DNA of 64,000 bases. It comes from JAAYYF01 sp040255585 (GTDB taxonomy: Bacteria > Deinococcota > Deinococci > Deinococcales > Trueperaceae). Of this stretch, positions 41,053 to 50,083 are shown in pieces (position 1 is the first letter of the stretch; each line of letters begins with the position of its first letter). A model generated the notes under the pieces. It had not been told where the DNA came from. It saw only the letters and a program-made list of their open reading frames with translations, and did not search any database. The position numbers were made by a program, and so were the translations under genes. The DNA lies in the NCBI GenBank assembly GCA_040255585.1, contig JBDZVI010000001.1, forward strand, positions 62,001 to 126,000, given 5' to 3'.

Positions 41053-41959
41053 TCTGATCGTGCCCCTCGAACCGCACCTCCTGCGCGTCTTCCTGGTCGT
41101 CGCGCGCGGGGGCAGCATCAGCGAGGCCGCGCGCCGGCTCCACCGCTCGCAACCCGCGGTCACGGCCGCCGTCAAGCGCCTGGAGGCGCACTTCGGCGAG
41201 CCGCTCTTCGGGCGCGGCGGCAAGGGCGTGCGCCTCACCGACCTTGGCGCCAGGCTCCTGCCCCATGCCGAGGCGCTGGAACGCGTTCTGGACGGTGTCA
41301 ACCAGCTAGCCGCCGAGGCGTCGGGCTTGGAGGGGGCGCGACTGCGCATCGCTGCCAGCACCACCATCGCGCTCTACTGGCTGCCGACCCGCCTGGCGCG
41401 CTTCTGCTCAGACAACCCGAGCGCCACCCTGGTCGTGCACACGCGCAACTCGCGCGAGGCCGTGGAGGAGTTGACGGCGGGTGAGGTCGACCTGGCGCTC
41501 GTCGAGGCGCCCGCCGCCAGTTGGGCCGGTCTCCCGAGCGGGCTGCTTGTCGCCACCCCGGTTCACGATGACGAGCTCGTGCTGGTCGTCGACCCCCGCC
41601 ACGCGCTCGCCGGTGCCGACCATGTCGTCCCCGAGGAGCTGGACGGCCTCGCGTTCGTCGGGCGCGAGGCCGGCTCCGGTACGCGCGCCGTCCTGGAGCA
41701 GGCCCTCGCGACCGTGGGCGCCTCTCCGGCCGTGCGGCTCGAGCTCGGCGAGCCGGAGGCCATCAAGCGCGCGGTGCGCGCCGGCCTCGGGGCGGCGGTC
41801 CTCTCGCGCGTCGCCGTCGCCCAGGAGGTCGAGCGCGGCGAGCTCGTCGCCCTCTCCATCGCGCACCCCGGCTTCCGCCGCCAGTTCACGCTCCTCCACC
41901 CGCCGGAGGCGCTCGCCAGCCATGCCTGCTGGACGTTCAGGACGCTGGCGGTGGCCTAG
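41042..41959 (+). CDS. LysR-family transcriptional regulator (YeiE/CysB-like)
   Basis: 305-residue regulator. The winged helix-turn-helix is PHLLRVFLVVARGGSISEAARRLHRSQPAVTAAVKRLEAHFGEPLFGRGGKGVRLTDLG; the effector domain starts near residue 100 (LRIAASTTIALYWLPTRLARF) with typical LALVEAP and FVGREAGSGTRAVLEQAL segments. Being divergent from yeiH matches the yeiE-yeiH arrangement of E. coli, so it probably controls that transporter in response to sulfur or sulfite status (inference from synteny). Its stop overlaps the stop of the convergent M3 peptidase gene by 4 nt (CTAG at 41956-41959). Confidence 0.9.
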   Translation: MSYGLIVPLEPHLLRVFLVVARGGSISEAARRLHRSQPAVTAAVKRLEAHFGEPLFGRGGKGVRLTDLGARLLPHAEALERVLDGVNQLAAEASGLEGARLRIAASTTIALYWLPTRLARFCSDNPSATLVVHTRNSREAVEELTAGEVDLALVEAPAASWAGLPSGLLVATPVHDDELVLVVDPRHALAGADHVVPEELDGLAFVGREAGSGTRAVLEQALATVGASPAVRLELGEPEAIKRAVRAGLGAAVLSRVAVAQEVERGELVALSIAHPGFRRQFTLLHPPEALASHACWTFRTLAVA

Positions 41960-43671
41960 GCCTCGTCCCCCAACGCGTCGAAGGCGAGCTGGCTGAGGCC
42001 GGCGACGGTCGACCGGTCGAAGGCGAACCGGATGCCGGCGACCTCGTAGAGCTCGTCGAGCGGCCGCGTGCCGCCGAGCGCCAGCGCCTCCTTGTACTGC
42101 CGCAGGGCGCGTGGCGCGTCCTGCATGGCGTTGCGCCATACCTGCAGCGCCCCCAGGTAGGCCATCGCGTACTCGATGTAATAGAAGGGGTAGTGGAAGA
42201 CGTGGATGATGTGCCAGCCCTTGGAGAGCTGGCGGTCGAAGCCGGTCATGTCCATCCCGAGGTCGAACCGCTCCCCGAGCCTCCGCCACTGCGCGTCGAT
42301 CTCGGCGATCGTCGGACCCGTCTCGCTCGGGTGCGTGTAGATGAAGTGCTGGATGGCATCGACCCTCGAAGCGCTAACCAGCAGCGAGAGCGCGCGTACG
42401 AGTAGCGCGGCCTGCGAGCGACCGGCGTCCTCCGGCGAGTAGAAGCCGCCGGCTTCCCGCGCCAGGTACGGCAGGGTGAGCAGCTCCATCGCCTGCGAGG
42501 CGAGCTCGCACATCTCCGGCCGCTCCGACATGTGGGCGAGGTACGGCCACCGGTTCTGCGTCAGAAGGGCGTGGAAAGCGTGACCCCCCTCATGGCGCAT
42601 GGTGAGGACGTCATCATCCGTCCCGACGGCGCTCCAGTAGATGTACGGACGCTTCGAACGCGGGAAGTAGTTAGCGTACCCGAGCCCGGGGACCTTGGTC
42701 TGCCGCGGCTCGAGATCCATCCAACCGTCCCGCAGGAGGTCGAAGGCGCCTGCCAGCTCGGGATCGAGCGCGGAGTACATGCGCGCCATCCCCTCTACCA
42801 GCTCATCCACGGTCTGGAAGGGCGCCAACGGGTCGCGGCCGTGCACGTCGCAGTCGAGGTCCCAGGGCCGCAGGCGCTCCAGGCCTAGAAGGCGGGCGCG
42901 GCGCTCGTATACCGCGCGCAAGCGGGGCACGACCTCCTTGGCCACCGAGTCGTGCATCGCCAGCACGTCCTCCGGCGTGTACTCCCGGCGTTTCGCCTTG
43001 CGCCACGCGTACGCGCGGTAGTCGGGCAGCCCGGCGTTGAGCGCGATGCGCCTGCGGAGCGGCAGCATCTGGGCGAAGATCTCGTCCAAGCGGGGCCTTG
43101 TCGCCTCGCGACCGGCCTCCATGGCGCGGTAGGCGCGTTCCCGCAGGTCGCGGTCGGGCGACTCGAGCTTGGCGCCCGCCTGCCCAAGCGTGAGCGTCTC
43201 GCCGTCGAGCTCGACGCGTAGGCTGCCGCTCACCTCGCTATGCGCCTGCGCCAGGGAGGCCACCTCGGCCTCGAGCGGGAGGTTCTCCTCACGGAACAAC
43301 TCCACGTCGACCCGCATGTCGGCCCAATGGTCGGCCAGGTCGGCCGGAGGGGTGTAGTCGGCCACCTCGAGTTGCTTGCGAGACAGGGCCGCGCCGAGGC
43401 CCGCCAACTCGGGCACGTGGTTCGTCAGGAAGTCCAGGTAAGACTGCTTCGCGGCCTCGTCCGCGGTGTCCTCGTCGTTCGCGCGCATCCGGCTCGCGTA
43501 CAGCTCGGAGAAGTCGACGCTCACCTCGTTCACCGCGGCGACGAAGGCGGGCATGGTCTCCGCCGAGACCGGCTCTTCCAGCAGCGCCTTGGCCCTGGCG
43601 ACCAGTTCGAGCGGGTCGATCGGTAACGGGACGAACTTGCGATGTCGAGTGGCTTCGTCGGTCGTCGGCAT
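41956..43671 (-). CDS. M3-family oligoendopeptidase (second paralogue)
   Basis: 571-residue zinc peptidase. The active-site block DDDVLTMRHEGGHAFHALLTQNRWPYLAHMSERPEMCELASQAME contains HEXXH and the third Glu ligand. Other family segments are YTPPADLADHWADMRVDVELFREENLPLEAEVASL and SKGWHIIHVFHYPFYYIEYAMAYLGALQVWRNAM. It differs clearly from pepF at 17133, which carries HELGH, and belongs to the shorter pepF-like group common in Firmicutes and Deinococcota. ATG at 43671 has TAGACT 6 nt upstream. It probably degrades imported or endogenous oligopeptides in the cytoplasm. Confidence 0.9.
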   Translation of the reverse strand: MPTTDEATRHRKFVPLPIDPLELVARAKALLEEPVSAETMPAFVAAVNEVSVDFSELYASRMRANDEDTADEAAKQSYLDFLTNHVPELAGLGAALSRKQLEVADYTPPADLADHWADMRVDVELFREENLPLEAEVASLAQAHSEVSGSLRVELDGETLTLGQAGAKLESPDRDLRERAYRAMEAGREATRPRLDEIFAQMLPLRRRIALNAGLPDYRAYAWRKAKRREYTPEDVLAMHDSVAKEVVPRLRAVYERRARLLGLERLRPWDLDCDVHGRDPLAPFQTVDELVEGMARMYSALDPELAGAFDLLRDGWMDLEPRQTKVPGLGYANYFPRSKRPYIYWSAVGTDDDVLTMRHEGGHAFHALLTQNRWPYLAHMSERPEMCELASQAMELLTLPYLAREAGGFYSPEDAGRSQAALLVRALSLLVSASRVDAIQHFIYTHPSETGPTIAEIDAQWRRLGERFDLGMDMTGFDRQLSKGWHIIHVFHYPFYYIEYAMAYLGALQVWRNAMQDAPRALRQYKEALALGGTRPLDELYEVAGIRFAFDRSTVAGLSQLAFDALGDEA

Positions 43672-43677
43672 GGCGCC

Positions 43678-43683
43678 AGTCTA
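43678..43683 (-). promoter_or_regulatory. leaderless -10 (TAGACT) of the M3 peptidase gene
   Basis: TANNNT hexamer 6 nt before the ATG at 43671; no Shine-Dalgarno sequence. Confidence 0.5.
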
Positions 43684-43731
43684 GCCAACGCGGTCGCTAA
43701 AGCCGGTGCGAACGCAGCATGCGGCCAGCCA

Positions 43732-44859
43732 TCACTGGCTCTCGTCCAGCAGGCCGAACGGCAGCGCTTCCCCCACGTGACCCTCATGCCCGACGACGCG
43801 CACTGCCATGCACAGCGAGTCGTAGATGGCTTCCTCCGTCGCCTCGATGGCCGCGAGGAAGAGGGGCGAGAGGTCGTCGTTGCCGACCTCTCGCCCCTGG
43901 GACCTCGGAGCCCCGCCGGCTCGGCGCCTGACCACCTCCGCCGTCGAGAACGCGACGGCGTAATCTCCCGAACCGTTGGAGAAGGCGGCGCCCGTGCGCG
44001 CCAGGCCGGCCATCGACCGGAACGCCAACCGGCCAAGGCTCGCCGAACTCAGGGGGGCGTCCGTGGCGATCACGATCATGATCGAGCCGTCGGCAGCCTC
44101 CGCGCCGCCCGCGGACGCGTCAGCCTGCGCGCCGCCCGCTGACGCGTCGGCGCCGGTCAACTCGTCGCGGAGGTAATACCTTCCGGACAGCACGCCAACG
44201 GGCCGCCCCGCCACCTGCAGCACGCCACCGAAGTTCGACTGCACGAGGGCACCGACCGTGAAACCTCCGAGCGCTGCCGGCAGCCGCCGTGACGAGCTGC
44301 CGATGCCGCCCTTGAACCCGAACGCCATGGTGCCGGTGCCGGCCCCAACGGCACCGAGCGCCACCGGCCCCTCGGCCGCGGAGTCGAGGGCGGCCAGCAC
44401 GTGCTCGGGTCGCACGGCGCGGGCCCTGATGTCGTTGAGATAGCCGTCGTTCGTCTCGCCGACGAACGGGTTGACGGAGCGCACGCCGGCGTTGCCTTTA
44501 CGGCCGAGCGTCCAGTCGACGAGCGCCTCGGCCGCTCGCGCTACGCACAGGGTGTTCGTGAGGGCGATGGGGGTCTCCAGCTCGCCGAGTTCCCGCACCT
44601 GCGTGGCGCCGATCAGCTTGCCGTAGCCGTTGCCGACGAAGATGGCCGCGGGCACGCGCCACCGGTATGGATCGTCGAGATGCGCCAAGACGACCGTCGC
44701 GCCCGTCCTGATACCCTCGCCCTCGTACAGCGTCTCGTGACCAACCCGCACCCCGGCGACGTCGGTGATGGCGTTGTGCGGCCCGGGCGCCAATACCCCA
44801 GGCACGATCCCGAGTTCCCGCACGCGGCGGCGCCCCGCTACCGACGAAGAGACGGACAT
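43732..44859 (-). CDS. P1-family peptidase (DmpA/BapA-like aminopeptidase)
   Basis: 375-residue self-processing Ntn-type hydrolase. It begins RVRELGIVPGVLAPGPHNAITDVAGVRVGHETL, the usual P1 opening, and has FVGNGYGKLIGATQVRELG and TPIALTNTLCVARA. The autocleavage Gly-Ser is in FSNGSGDYAVAFST, where the new N-terminal Ser becomes the nucleophile. Substrates of the family are D- or beta-aminoacyl peptides and esters. A short internal repeat (DASAGGAQADASAGGAEA, near 44100-44150) sits in a surface loop before the processing site. The ATG at 44859 has TAGTCT 5 nt upstream; a frame open to 44952 lacks family similarity. Confidence 0.9.
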   Translation of the reverse strand: MSVSSSVAGRRRVRELGIVPGVLAPGPHNAITDVAGVRVGHETLYEGEGIRTGATVVLAHLDDPYRWRVPAAIFVGNGYGKLIGATQVRELGELETPIALTNTLCVARAAEALVDWTLGRKGNAGVRSVNPFVGETNDGYLNDIRARAVRPEHVLAALDSAAEGPVALGAVGAGTGTMAFGFKGGIGSSSRRLPAALGGFTVGALVQSNFGGVLQVAGRPVGVLSGRYYLRDELTGADASAGGAQADASAGGAEAADGSIMIVIATDAPLSSASLGRLAFRSMAGLARTGAAFSNGSGDYAVAFSTAEVVRRRAGGAPRSQGREVGNDDLSPLFLAAIEATEEAIYDSLCMAVRVVGHEGHVGEALPFGLLDESQ

Positions 44860-44864
44860 ACCGC

Positions 44865-44870
44865 AGACTA
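44865..44870 (-). promoter_or_regulatory. leaderless -10 (TAGTCT) of the P1 peptidase gene
   Basis: TANNNT hexamer 5 nt before the ATG at 44859. The rest of the divergent gap to 44987 shows only the Shine-Dalgarno sequence of the next gene. Confidence 0.5.
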
Positions 44871-44987
44871 CTCTCGTGCCGCGGTGACCACGCACTTGCG
44901 CCCGGCCCCGCGTGAACCGATGATTGAGGTAAGCGCGTCCTGCCACGCCCACGGGGCACGACAGGTCAACGCACGGAAAGGCACCAG

Positions 44988-46271
44988 ATGAGCGATCAAC
45001 AGTCCACGCCCGCCACCCCTGCCATCGTCAGGGGCACGCCGCTCAAGTACCTCGACAAGGCGCTCGGCGGTCTGCGCGACCTCGGCCTCCTCCCGGAGAA
45101 CACCACGAAGGAGGAGGCGCCCATCGTCGCCCTCCTCAGCCAGATCACCGACCTCGACCAGGAGCGCGTCGTCGCCATCACTCGCACCCTCGCCCAGGCG
45201 TCGCTCTTCAACGACGTCGTGCGCAAGCAGGTCGAGGCGATGGAGGTCGGCTCCCGCTACGAGGACGTCACCAAGTCGTTCAACAGCATCCGCGACGACG
45301 CCAAGGCCATGGTCGACCAGCTCGAGGACGGCAAGATCAGCACCTTCGAGCGCCTCTCGAACATCTGGATGAAGGTCACGCGCGGCGACATCTCGAGCCG
45401 GTTCGACAAGATCAAGCACACGTACCTGGAGGTCACGAAGGACGCCCAGGACCAGATCCAGCGCGAGCACATCATCCTCGAGGCGTACCGCGACTTCCGC
45501 GGGGCCCTCAAGGAGTCCGAGGTCCTCGCGTTCGAGGTGCTCAAGAAGGGCGAGGCCCAGCTGGAGACGGCCAAGCAGGGCGTGAACGAGGCCATGGCGG
45601 CGGTCGACGCCTACGCCGGCGAAGACCCGGCCGAACGCGCCCGCCTGGAGCTCGCGCGCGACGAGCGCGTGCGCGCGCTGCAGGAAGTCGACAAGCGCTA
45701 CCAGATCGCCAAGGACCTCTCCGACAACCTGACGATCTCGTACAACACGTCCGAGGTCGTGATGGCGCGCCTCATGCAGACGAACACGGCCAAGGAGCGC
45801 GTGAGGGCGCAGGCCGTATCGTTCTTCAGCACGAACGAGACCGTCCTGACGGCGCTGACGGCGACGTTCACCGGCCTCTTCGGCCTCAACGAGTCGACCC
45901 GCACCCTCGAGGCCATGACGAAGGGCGTCAGCGACTCGCTCGACACGCTCTCCGACATCGGCGGCAAGGTGCAGGAGGCGGCCCTCAAGGCGGGCTACGG
46001 CCCCACCGTGCGCGCCGAGTCCGTCAAGCGCCTGGTCGAGTCCGTCGTCAACTACCAGGAGCGCTCGCTCGAGATCATCGACGAGATGCGCAAGCAGGCC
46101 ACCACCAACGCCGCCGAGATCCGCGATGCCGTCGAGGACGGCAAGCGCCGGCTCGCTCGGTTGGCCGAGCAGGGGGCCAAGCTGGACATCATCGACGCGC
46201 CCAGGAGCGCGACCCAGGGCGGCGCTGGGCAGCTAGACAGCGCCGAGCAAGTCGGCGGCGACGTTGGCTGA
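44988..46271 (+). CDS. coiled-coil protein of unknown function, first gene of a three-gene operon (TelA-like)
   Basis: 427-residue, almost wholly helical soluble protein. Long amphipathic helices include KYLDKALGGLRDLGLLPENTTKEEAPIVALLSQI, VTKSFNSIRDDAKAMVDQLEDG and DKIKHTYLEVTKDAQDQIQREHIILEAYRDFR. No signal peptide or transmembrane segment is seen. The pattern recalls TelA/toxic-anion-resistance proteins and entries annotated only as 'cell surface protein'. GGAAAGG lies 8 nt before the ATG. The next gene starts within it (TTG at 46264, 8-nt overlap), so the products are probably made in fixed ratio. Function is not assigned. Confidence 0.75.
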   Translation: MSDQQSTPATPAIVRGTPLKYLDKALGGLRDLGLLPENTTKEEAPIVALLSQITDLDQERVVAITRTLAQASLFNDVVRKQVEAMEVGSRYEDVTKSFNSIRDDAKAMVDQLEDGKISTFERLSNIWMKVTRGDISSRFDKIKHTYLEVTKDAQDQIQREHIILEAYRDFRGALKESEVLAFEVLKKGEAQLETAKQGVNEAMAAVDAYAGEDPAERARLELARDERVRALQEVDKRYQIAKDLSDNLTISYNTSEVVMARLMQTNTAKERVRAQAVSFFSTNETVLTALTATFTGLFGLNESTRTLEAMTKGVSDSLDTLSDIGGKVQEAALKAGYGPTVRAESVKRLVESVVNYQERSLEIIDEMRKQATTNAAEIRDAVEDGKRRLARLAEQGAKLDIIDAPRSATQGGAGQLDSAEQVGGDVG

Positions 46272-47175
46272 CGCGGCCGCCAGCGCGGGTCCGCAACCGG
46301 CGCCACCGCCGCTCGACGACGTCATGCTGGCCATGGACGTCGTCGACACCCTGCGCCACCGCGAGCGCCTCGTAGAGGCAGAGCTGGCTTCTGAGGGGCG
46401 CGACGAGGCCATGCTCGAGAGCCTGCGTAACATCTACGCCTCGCAAGGCATCGCCGTGTCGGACGAGGTCCTGCGCCAGGGCGTGGCGGCGCTCCGCGAG
46501 GGCCGCTTCGTGTACTCCCCGCCGGCGCGCGGCCCCGGCACGCGCTGGGCGTACGCCTACGTGAACCGGGGGGCGTGGGGCAAGCTCCTGCTCGCCCTTC
46601 TCGTCGTGGCCGCGGTGCTCGTGTTCGGCTACGACTCGCTCGTGCGCGCGCCGCACCGGAACCTCGTGCGGGACGTCGGTAAGGTCTACGCGGAGGTCGT
46701 GGCCCGGTCGCAGGACGCCGCGGCGAACCAGCAGGCCGACACCCTCTACGGGGTCGCTACCGGCGCGCTCGCCAAGGGCGACGACCGCACGGCCCGCACC
46801 ACGCTGGCCTCGCTCAAGACCCTCCAGGAGACGCTGAACAGCTCGTACGTCCTGCGCATCGCTACGGACACGACGGGCGTGTGGCGCGTTCCCGACCTCA
46901 ACCAGGACGCCGCCAACTACTACATCATCGTCGAGCCGGTCGACCGCAACGGCAACAACGTGGCGGTCACGGTCACGAACGAGGAGACCGGCAGGTCCGA
47001 GACCGTGAAGCGCTTCGGCCTGCGGGTCAGCGAGGCAACGTTCGAGGCCATCAAGGCCGACAAGCTGGATGACGGCATCATCCAGAACGACGTGTTCGGC
47101 GAGAAGAGCGCCGGCCACCTCCAGCCCGTCTATCGTTTCGACACGACGGGCGCCGCGATAACGAGTTGGGACTGA
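46264..47175 (+). CDS. single-pass membrane protein, second gene of the operon (DUF6384-like)
   Basis: 303-residue protein. The N-terminal 95 residues are cytoplasmic and conserved-looking: LDDVMLAMDVVDTLRHRERLVEAELASEGRDEAMLESLRNIYASQGIAVSDEVLRQGVAALREGRFVY. One transmembrane helix follows (GKLLLALLVVAAVLVFGYDSLV, about 108-130), then an extracytoplasmic domain of about 170 residues with VVARSQDAAANQQADTLY and NYYIIVEPVDRNGNNVAVTV. I recall this opening from DUF6384. The start is TTG, overlapping gene 1. Its stop shares one base with the next start (TGATG). It would anchor the two coiled-coil partners to the membrane, which is inference. Confidence 0.72.
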   Translation: MADAAASAGPQPAPPPLDDVMLAMDVVDTLRHRERLVEAELASEGRDEAMLESLRNIYASQGIAVSDEVLRQGVAALREGRFVYSPPARGPGTRWAYAYVNRGAWGKLLLALLVVAAVLVFGYDSLVRAPHRNLVRDVGKVYAEVVARSQDAAANQQADTLYGVATGALAKGDDRTARTTLASLKTLQETLNSSYVLRIATDTTGVWRVPDLNQDAANYYIIVEPVDRNGNNVAVTVTNEETGRSETVKRFGLRVSEATFEAIKADKLDDGIIQNDVFGEKSAGHLQPVYRFDTTGAAITSWD

Positions 47176-48797
47176 TGATCAGCGGCCGCGACACTCTCAA
47201 CACGCTCCTGTCCGCGATCGCGGAGGAGCAGCAGCGCATGCGTCAGGTCGACGCGTCGCTCTCCACGAACAACGACGAGCTGCTGAAGCTCGACTCCTCG
47301 CGCATGCAGGAGCTGCAGCGCCTCGCTCGCATGCGTCTCAACTACCTTGCCAACGACAAGACGAGGGTCGAAGACACGTCCGACCAGCAGCTGCTCAAGT
47401 TCATAGCGCAGCGGGACTCCGCCTACGGCGCGCTCCAGCAACGCGTCTCGGAGCTGGAGGAGAAGAGCAAGGCGCTGGAAGCCGAGCGGGCGGGCGCAAT
47501 GGCCAACCTGGACGCGGCCGCCAAGGCCATCGAGGACGCCGAAGTGGCGACGCAGCGCCGCCTCGAGTCCGATGCCGGCTACCAAGCCAAGCTGGAGGCG
47601 ACGCGCGAAGCCGACCGCGTCGCGGGCCGCGCCGACGCCAAAGCGACTCAGAGCGAGAGCGAGCAGGCCACCAAGGGCGAGGCGTACCGCGCCGACCCGC
47701 TCTTCTCCTACCTCTGGCGGCGCAAGTACGGCACGGCCGAATACCGGTCCGGCGGCTTCATCTTCGCGCCGCTGATCCGGTACCTCGACGGGCGCGTGGC
47801 CCGTTTGGTCGGTTACCAGGACGCCAGGGCCAACTACAACCGCCTGACCGAGATCCCGTTACGCCTGCGCGAGCACGCCACCAACGCCCGCGCGGCCGCC
47901 GATGCCGCGCACGCCGAACTGGAGCGCCTGGACGTCGAGGCGCGCAAGGCCGATGGCATCCCGGCGCTCGAGGACAAGAAGGCCGCCGTCGAAGCCGGCA
48001 TTGCGAAGCTCGACGCCGCCATCCAGGAGGCGAGCGAACGACACGCCGCCGCCATGGCGGAGAGCGAGAAGTTCGCTAAGGGCGCGGACGAGAACTACCT
48101 GAACGCCGTCGAGTTCATGCGCACCCAGTTGGAGGCAGCTCCCCTCGATGTCCTGCGCGTTCGGGCGTTGGCTACCCCGTCACCGGAGGACGACCTCGTC
48201 GTGAGCCGGCTGGCCGGTTTCGCCAAGCGCCGCGAGGAGCTCGAGCGCACCGTCGCCGAGCTGCGCGCCGGCGCGGAGGCGAGCCACAAGCGCGCCCAGG
48301 AGCTCGATTGGCTGCGCACCAACTACACGCGCAGCGGCTTCGACGCGCCCAACACGGCGTTCCGCGACGCGGGCGCCGTCAAGACCGGCCTGACGCAGTA
48401 CCTCACGGGCCTCATCACCATGGACGCGCTGTGGCGCCTGCTCACCCAGCAGCGCACGGCGGTGCCGACCAGGGTCGACCCGACCTTCGGCTCGGGCGGG
48501 TTCGGACGCGGAACGGTCTGGGGCGGGGGCACGACACCCCCGCCAGTGAACCCGGGGCCTGTCATAGATGTCATCGGCAGCGTCCTCGAAGGCATCTTCG
48601 GGGCCGGCGGCGGTGTCGGCGGCTCGTCGCGCGGCAGTTCGTCGCGTGGTGGCTCGGGTGGGTTCGGCGGTGGGTTCGGCGGCTCGTCGCGTGGTGGCTC
48701 GGGTGGGTTCGGCGGCGGCTCGAAGGGTGGCGGCTCGCGGCCCAGCGGCGGAAGCATGCCGCGCGGGGGCGGGTTCAAGACGGGCGGCAAGTTCTGA
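47175..48797 (+). CDS. coiled-coil protein with Gly/Ser-rich tail, third gene of the operon
   Basis: 540-residue protein. The first 170 residues are coiled coil (NTLLSAIAEEQQRMRQVDASLSTNNDELL, ALQQRVSELEEKSKALEAERAGAMANLD). A compact segment follows (RADPLFSYLWRRKYGTAEYRSGGFIFAPLIRYLDGRVARLVGYQDARANYNRL), then more coiled coil (to about residue 400). The last 85 residues are glycine-rich (SSRGGSGGFGGGFGG), ending in RGGGFKTGGKF. No signal peptide is seen. ATG at 47175 overlaps the gene 2 stop. Glycine-rich tails with a fixed end often mediate assembly or surface contact. Function is unknown; the fixed order with genes 1 and 2 suggests one complex. Confidence 0.72.
   Translation: MISGRDTLNTLLSAIAEEQQRMRQVDASLSTNNDELLKLDSSRMQELQRLARMRLNYLANDKTRVEDTSDQQLLKFIAQRDSAYGALQQRVSELEEKSKALEAERAGAMANLDAAAKAIEDAEVATQRRLESDAGYQAKLEATREADRVAGRADAKATQSESEQATKGEAYRADPLFSYLWRRKYGTAEYRSGGFIFAPLIRYLDGRVARLVGYQDARANYNRLTEIPLRLREHATNARAAADAAHAELERLDVEARKADGIPALEDKKAAVEAGIAKLDAAIQEASERHAAAMAESEKFAKGADENYLNAVEFMRTQLEAAPLDVLRVRALATPSPEDDLVVSRLAGFAKRREELERTVAELRAGAEASHKRAQELDWLRTNYTRSGFDAPNTAFRDAGAVKTGLTQYLTGLITMDALWRLLTQQRTAVPTRVDPTFGSGGFGRGTVWGGGTTPPPVNPGPVIDVIGSVLEGIFGAGGGVGGSSRGSSSRGGSGGFGGGFGGSSRGGSGGFGGGSKGGGSRPSGGSMPRGGGFKTGGKF
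48605..48740 (+). repeat. Gly/Ser tail repeat
   Basis: Repeated GGCTCGTCGCGTGGTGGCTCGGGTGGGTTCGGCGG-type units encode the GGSSRGGSGGFGG tail of the third operon gene. Two near-identical units lie about 42 bp apart around 48646 and 48688. Confidence 0.6.
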
Positions 48798-48904
48798 GCC
48801 GTCGTGCCTCGCGCGAGGCACGCGACGCGCGACGCAAGGCGAGTCCTGGCCGAGGCCGCTCGCACGACGCGCGCCGTAAGGCCGGGTCGCCTCCCGGCAC
48901 CGTC

Positions 48905-49912
48905 GTGTACACGGGGCAGGAGCGCCCGGACAGCGTCAGGCTGCGCCTGCTCACGTTCACCGACCAGGAGTTCGCCGAGCGCGACGTCGCCCGCCCCGAC
49001 GAACTGCGCGGGCTCCTGGCCACCCCGGGTGTCCACTGGCTCAACGTCCTCGGCGTCCACGACACGCGGTTGCTCGAGGCCCTCGGGACCGCCCTGGGCC
49101 TGCACCCGCTGACGGTCGAGGACCTGGCGAGCCTTGGGCAACGCCCGAAGGTCGAGGAGTACGAGGATTACCTCTTCATGGTCGCCCGCATGCTGCGGCC
49201 TCCCGCCTCGGGCGAGGCGCTGCGCAGCGAGCAGTTCTCGCTGGTGCTCCGCGAGGGCCTGCTCGTGACCTTCCAGGAGTCGGACGGGGACCCGTTCGGC
49301 CCCCTGCGCGAGCGGCTGCGCCAAGGGCGCTCCCGTGTGCGCGGCATGGGCGCCGACTACCTGGCCTACGCCCTGATCGACCTCGTCGTTGACCAGTACT
49401 TCGCTGTACTGGAAGGCTACGGGGACGAGCTGGAGGCTATGGAGGAGGAGGTACTCGAGGGTCCGGCGCGCTACCAGGTCCAGCGCGTCGACCGCCTGAA
49501 GCGCAACCTGCTCGTCGTCCGCCGCGCCGTCTGGCCGCTGCGCGACGCGCTGGCATCGCTCCTGCGCACGGAGCCCGCCTACTTCACGCGCGCCGTCAAG
49601 GACTACCTCCGCGACGCGCACGACCATGCCGTGCAGGTCGTGGACGCGGTGGAAACGCAACGCGAACTCGTGACCGGCATCCACGACCTCTACCTGACCA
49701 CCTTGAACGTGCGGATGAACGACGTCATGAAGGTGCTGACGATCATCGCCACGATCTTCATCCCGCTGACGTTCCTGGCCGGCATCTACGGCATGAACTT
49801 CGAGCACATGCCCGAGTACCACTGGCGCTGGGCGTACCCGGCGCTCTGGCTCCTGATGCTGGGCATCGCCACGGGGATGATCGTCTACTTCAGGCGCAGG
49901 GGCTGGCTCTAG
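48905..49912 (+). CDS. corA: magnesium/cobalt transporter CorA
   Basis: 335-residue minimum for a homologue of the Thermotoga CorA channel: VRLRLLTFTDQEFAERDV, LGLHPLTVEDLASLGQRPKVEEYEDYLFMVARML, the long stalk helix, and the C-terminal pore with VMKVLTIIATIFIPLTFLAGIYGMNFEHMPE (GMN motif) plus a second TM and basic end FRRRGWL. GTG at 48905 is the first ordinary start, but family similarity (KAGSPPGTVVYTG) begins about 11 codons upstream, where no ATG, GTG or TTG exists in frame. A CTG at 48794 overlapping the previous stop, or a frameshift, may be the real beginning. The gene ends 3 nt before a scaffold gap. Confidence 0.88.
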   Translation: MYTGQERPDSVRLRLLTFTDQEFAERDVARPDELRGLLATPGVHWLNVLGVHDTRLLEALGTALGLHPLTVEDLASLGQRPKVEEYEDYLFMVARMLRPPASGEALRSEQFSLVLREGLLVTFQESDGDPFGPLRERLRQGRSRVRGMGADYLAYALIDLVVDQYFAVLEGYGDELEAMEEEVLEGPARYQVQRVDRLKRNLLVVRRAVWPLRDALASLLRTEPAYFTRAVKDYLRDAHDHAVQVVDAVETQRELVTGIHDLYLTTLNVRMNDVMKVLTIIATIFIPLTFLAGIYGMNFEHMPEYHWRWAYPALWLLMLGIATGMIVYFRRRGWL

Positions 49913-50070
49913 GGCNNNNNNNNNNNNNNNNNNNNNNNNNNNNNNNNNNNNNNNNNNNNNNNNNNNNNNNNNNNNNNNNNNNNNNNNNNNNNNNNNNNNN
50001 NNNNNNNNNNNNNNNGGGCATCGCCACGGGGATGATCGTCTACTTCAGGCGCAGGGGCTGGCTCTAGGGC
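49861..50070. other. 100-N scaffold gap flanked by an identical 55-bp duplication
   Basis: Ns occupy 49916-50015. The 55 bases before the gap (49861-49915, the corA 3' end with its TAG) are identical to the 55 bases after it (50016-50070). Two contigs ending in the same k-mer-length sequence is the mark of an unmerged assembly overlap, so the true gap may be zero or negative. A real tandem duplication is the alternative. Confidence 0.85.
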
Positions 50071-50083
50071 ACCCGCTAAGCTT

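Noticed and set aside
48308..48904. CorA extended upstream to 48308
   Set aside because: This stretch is the frame-shifted reading of the Gly-rich tail of the preceding gene; only the last 10-15 residues before 48905 resemble CorA.
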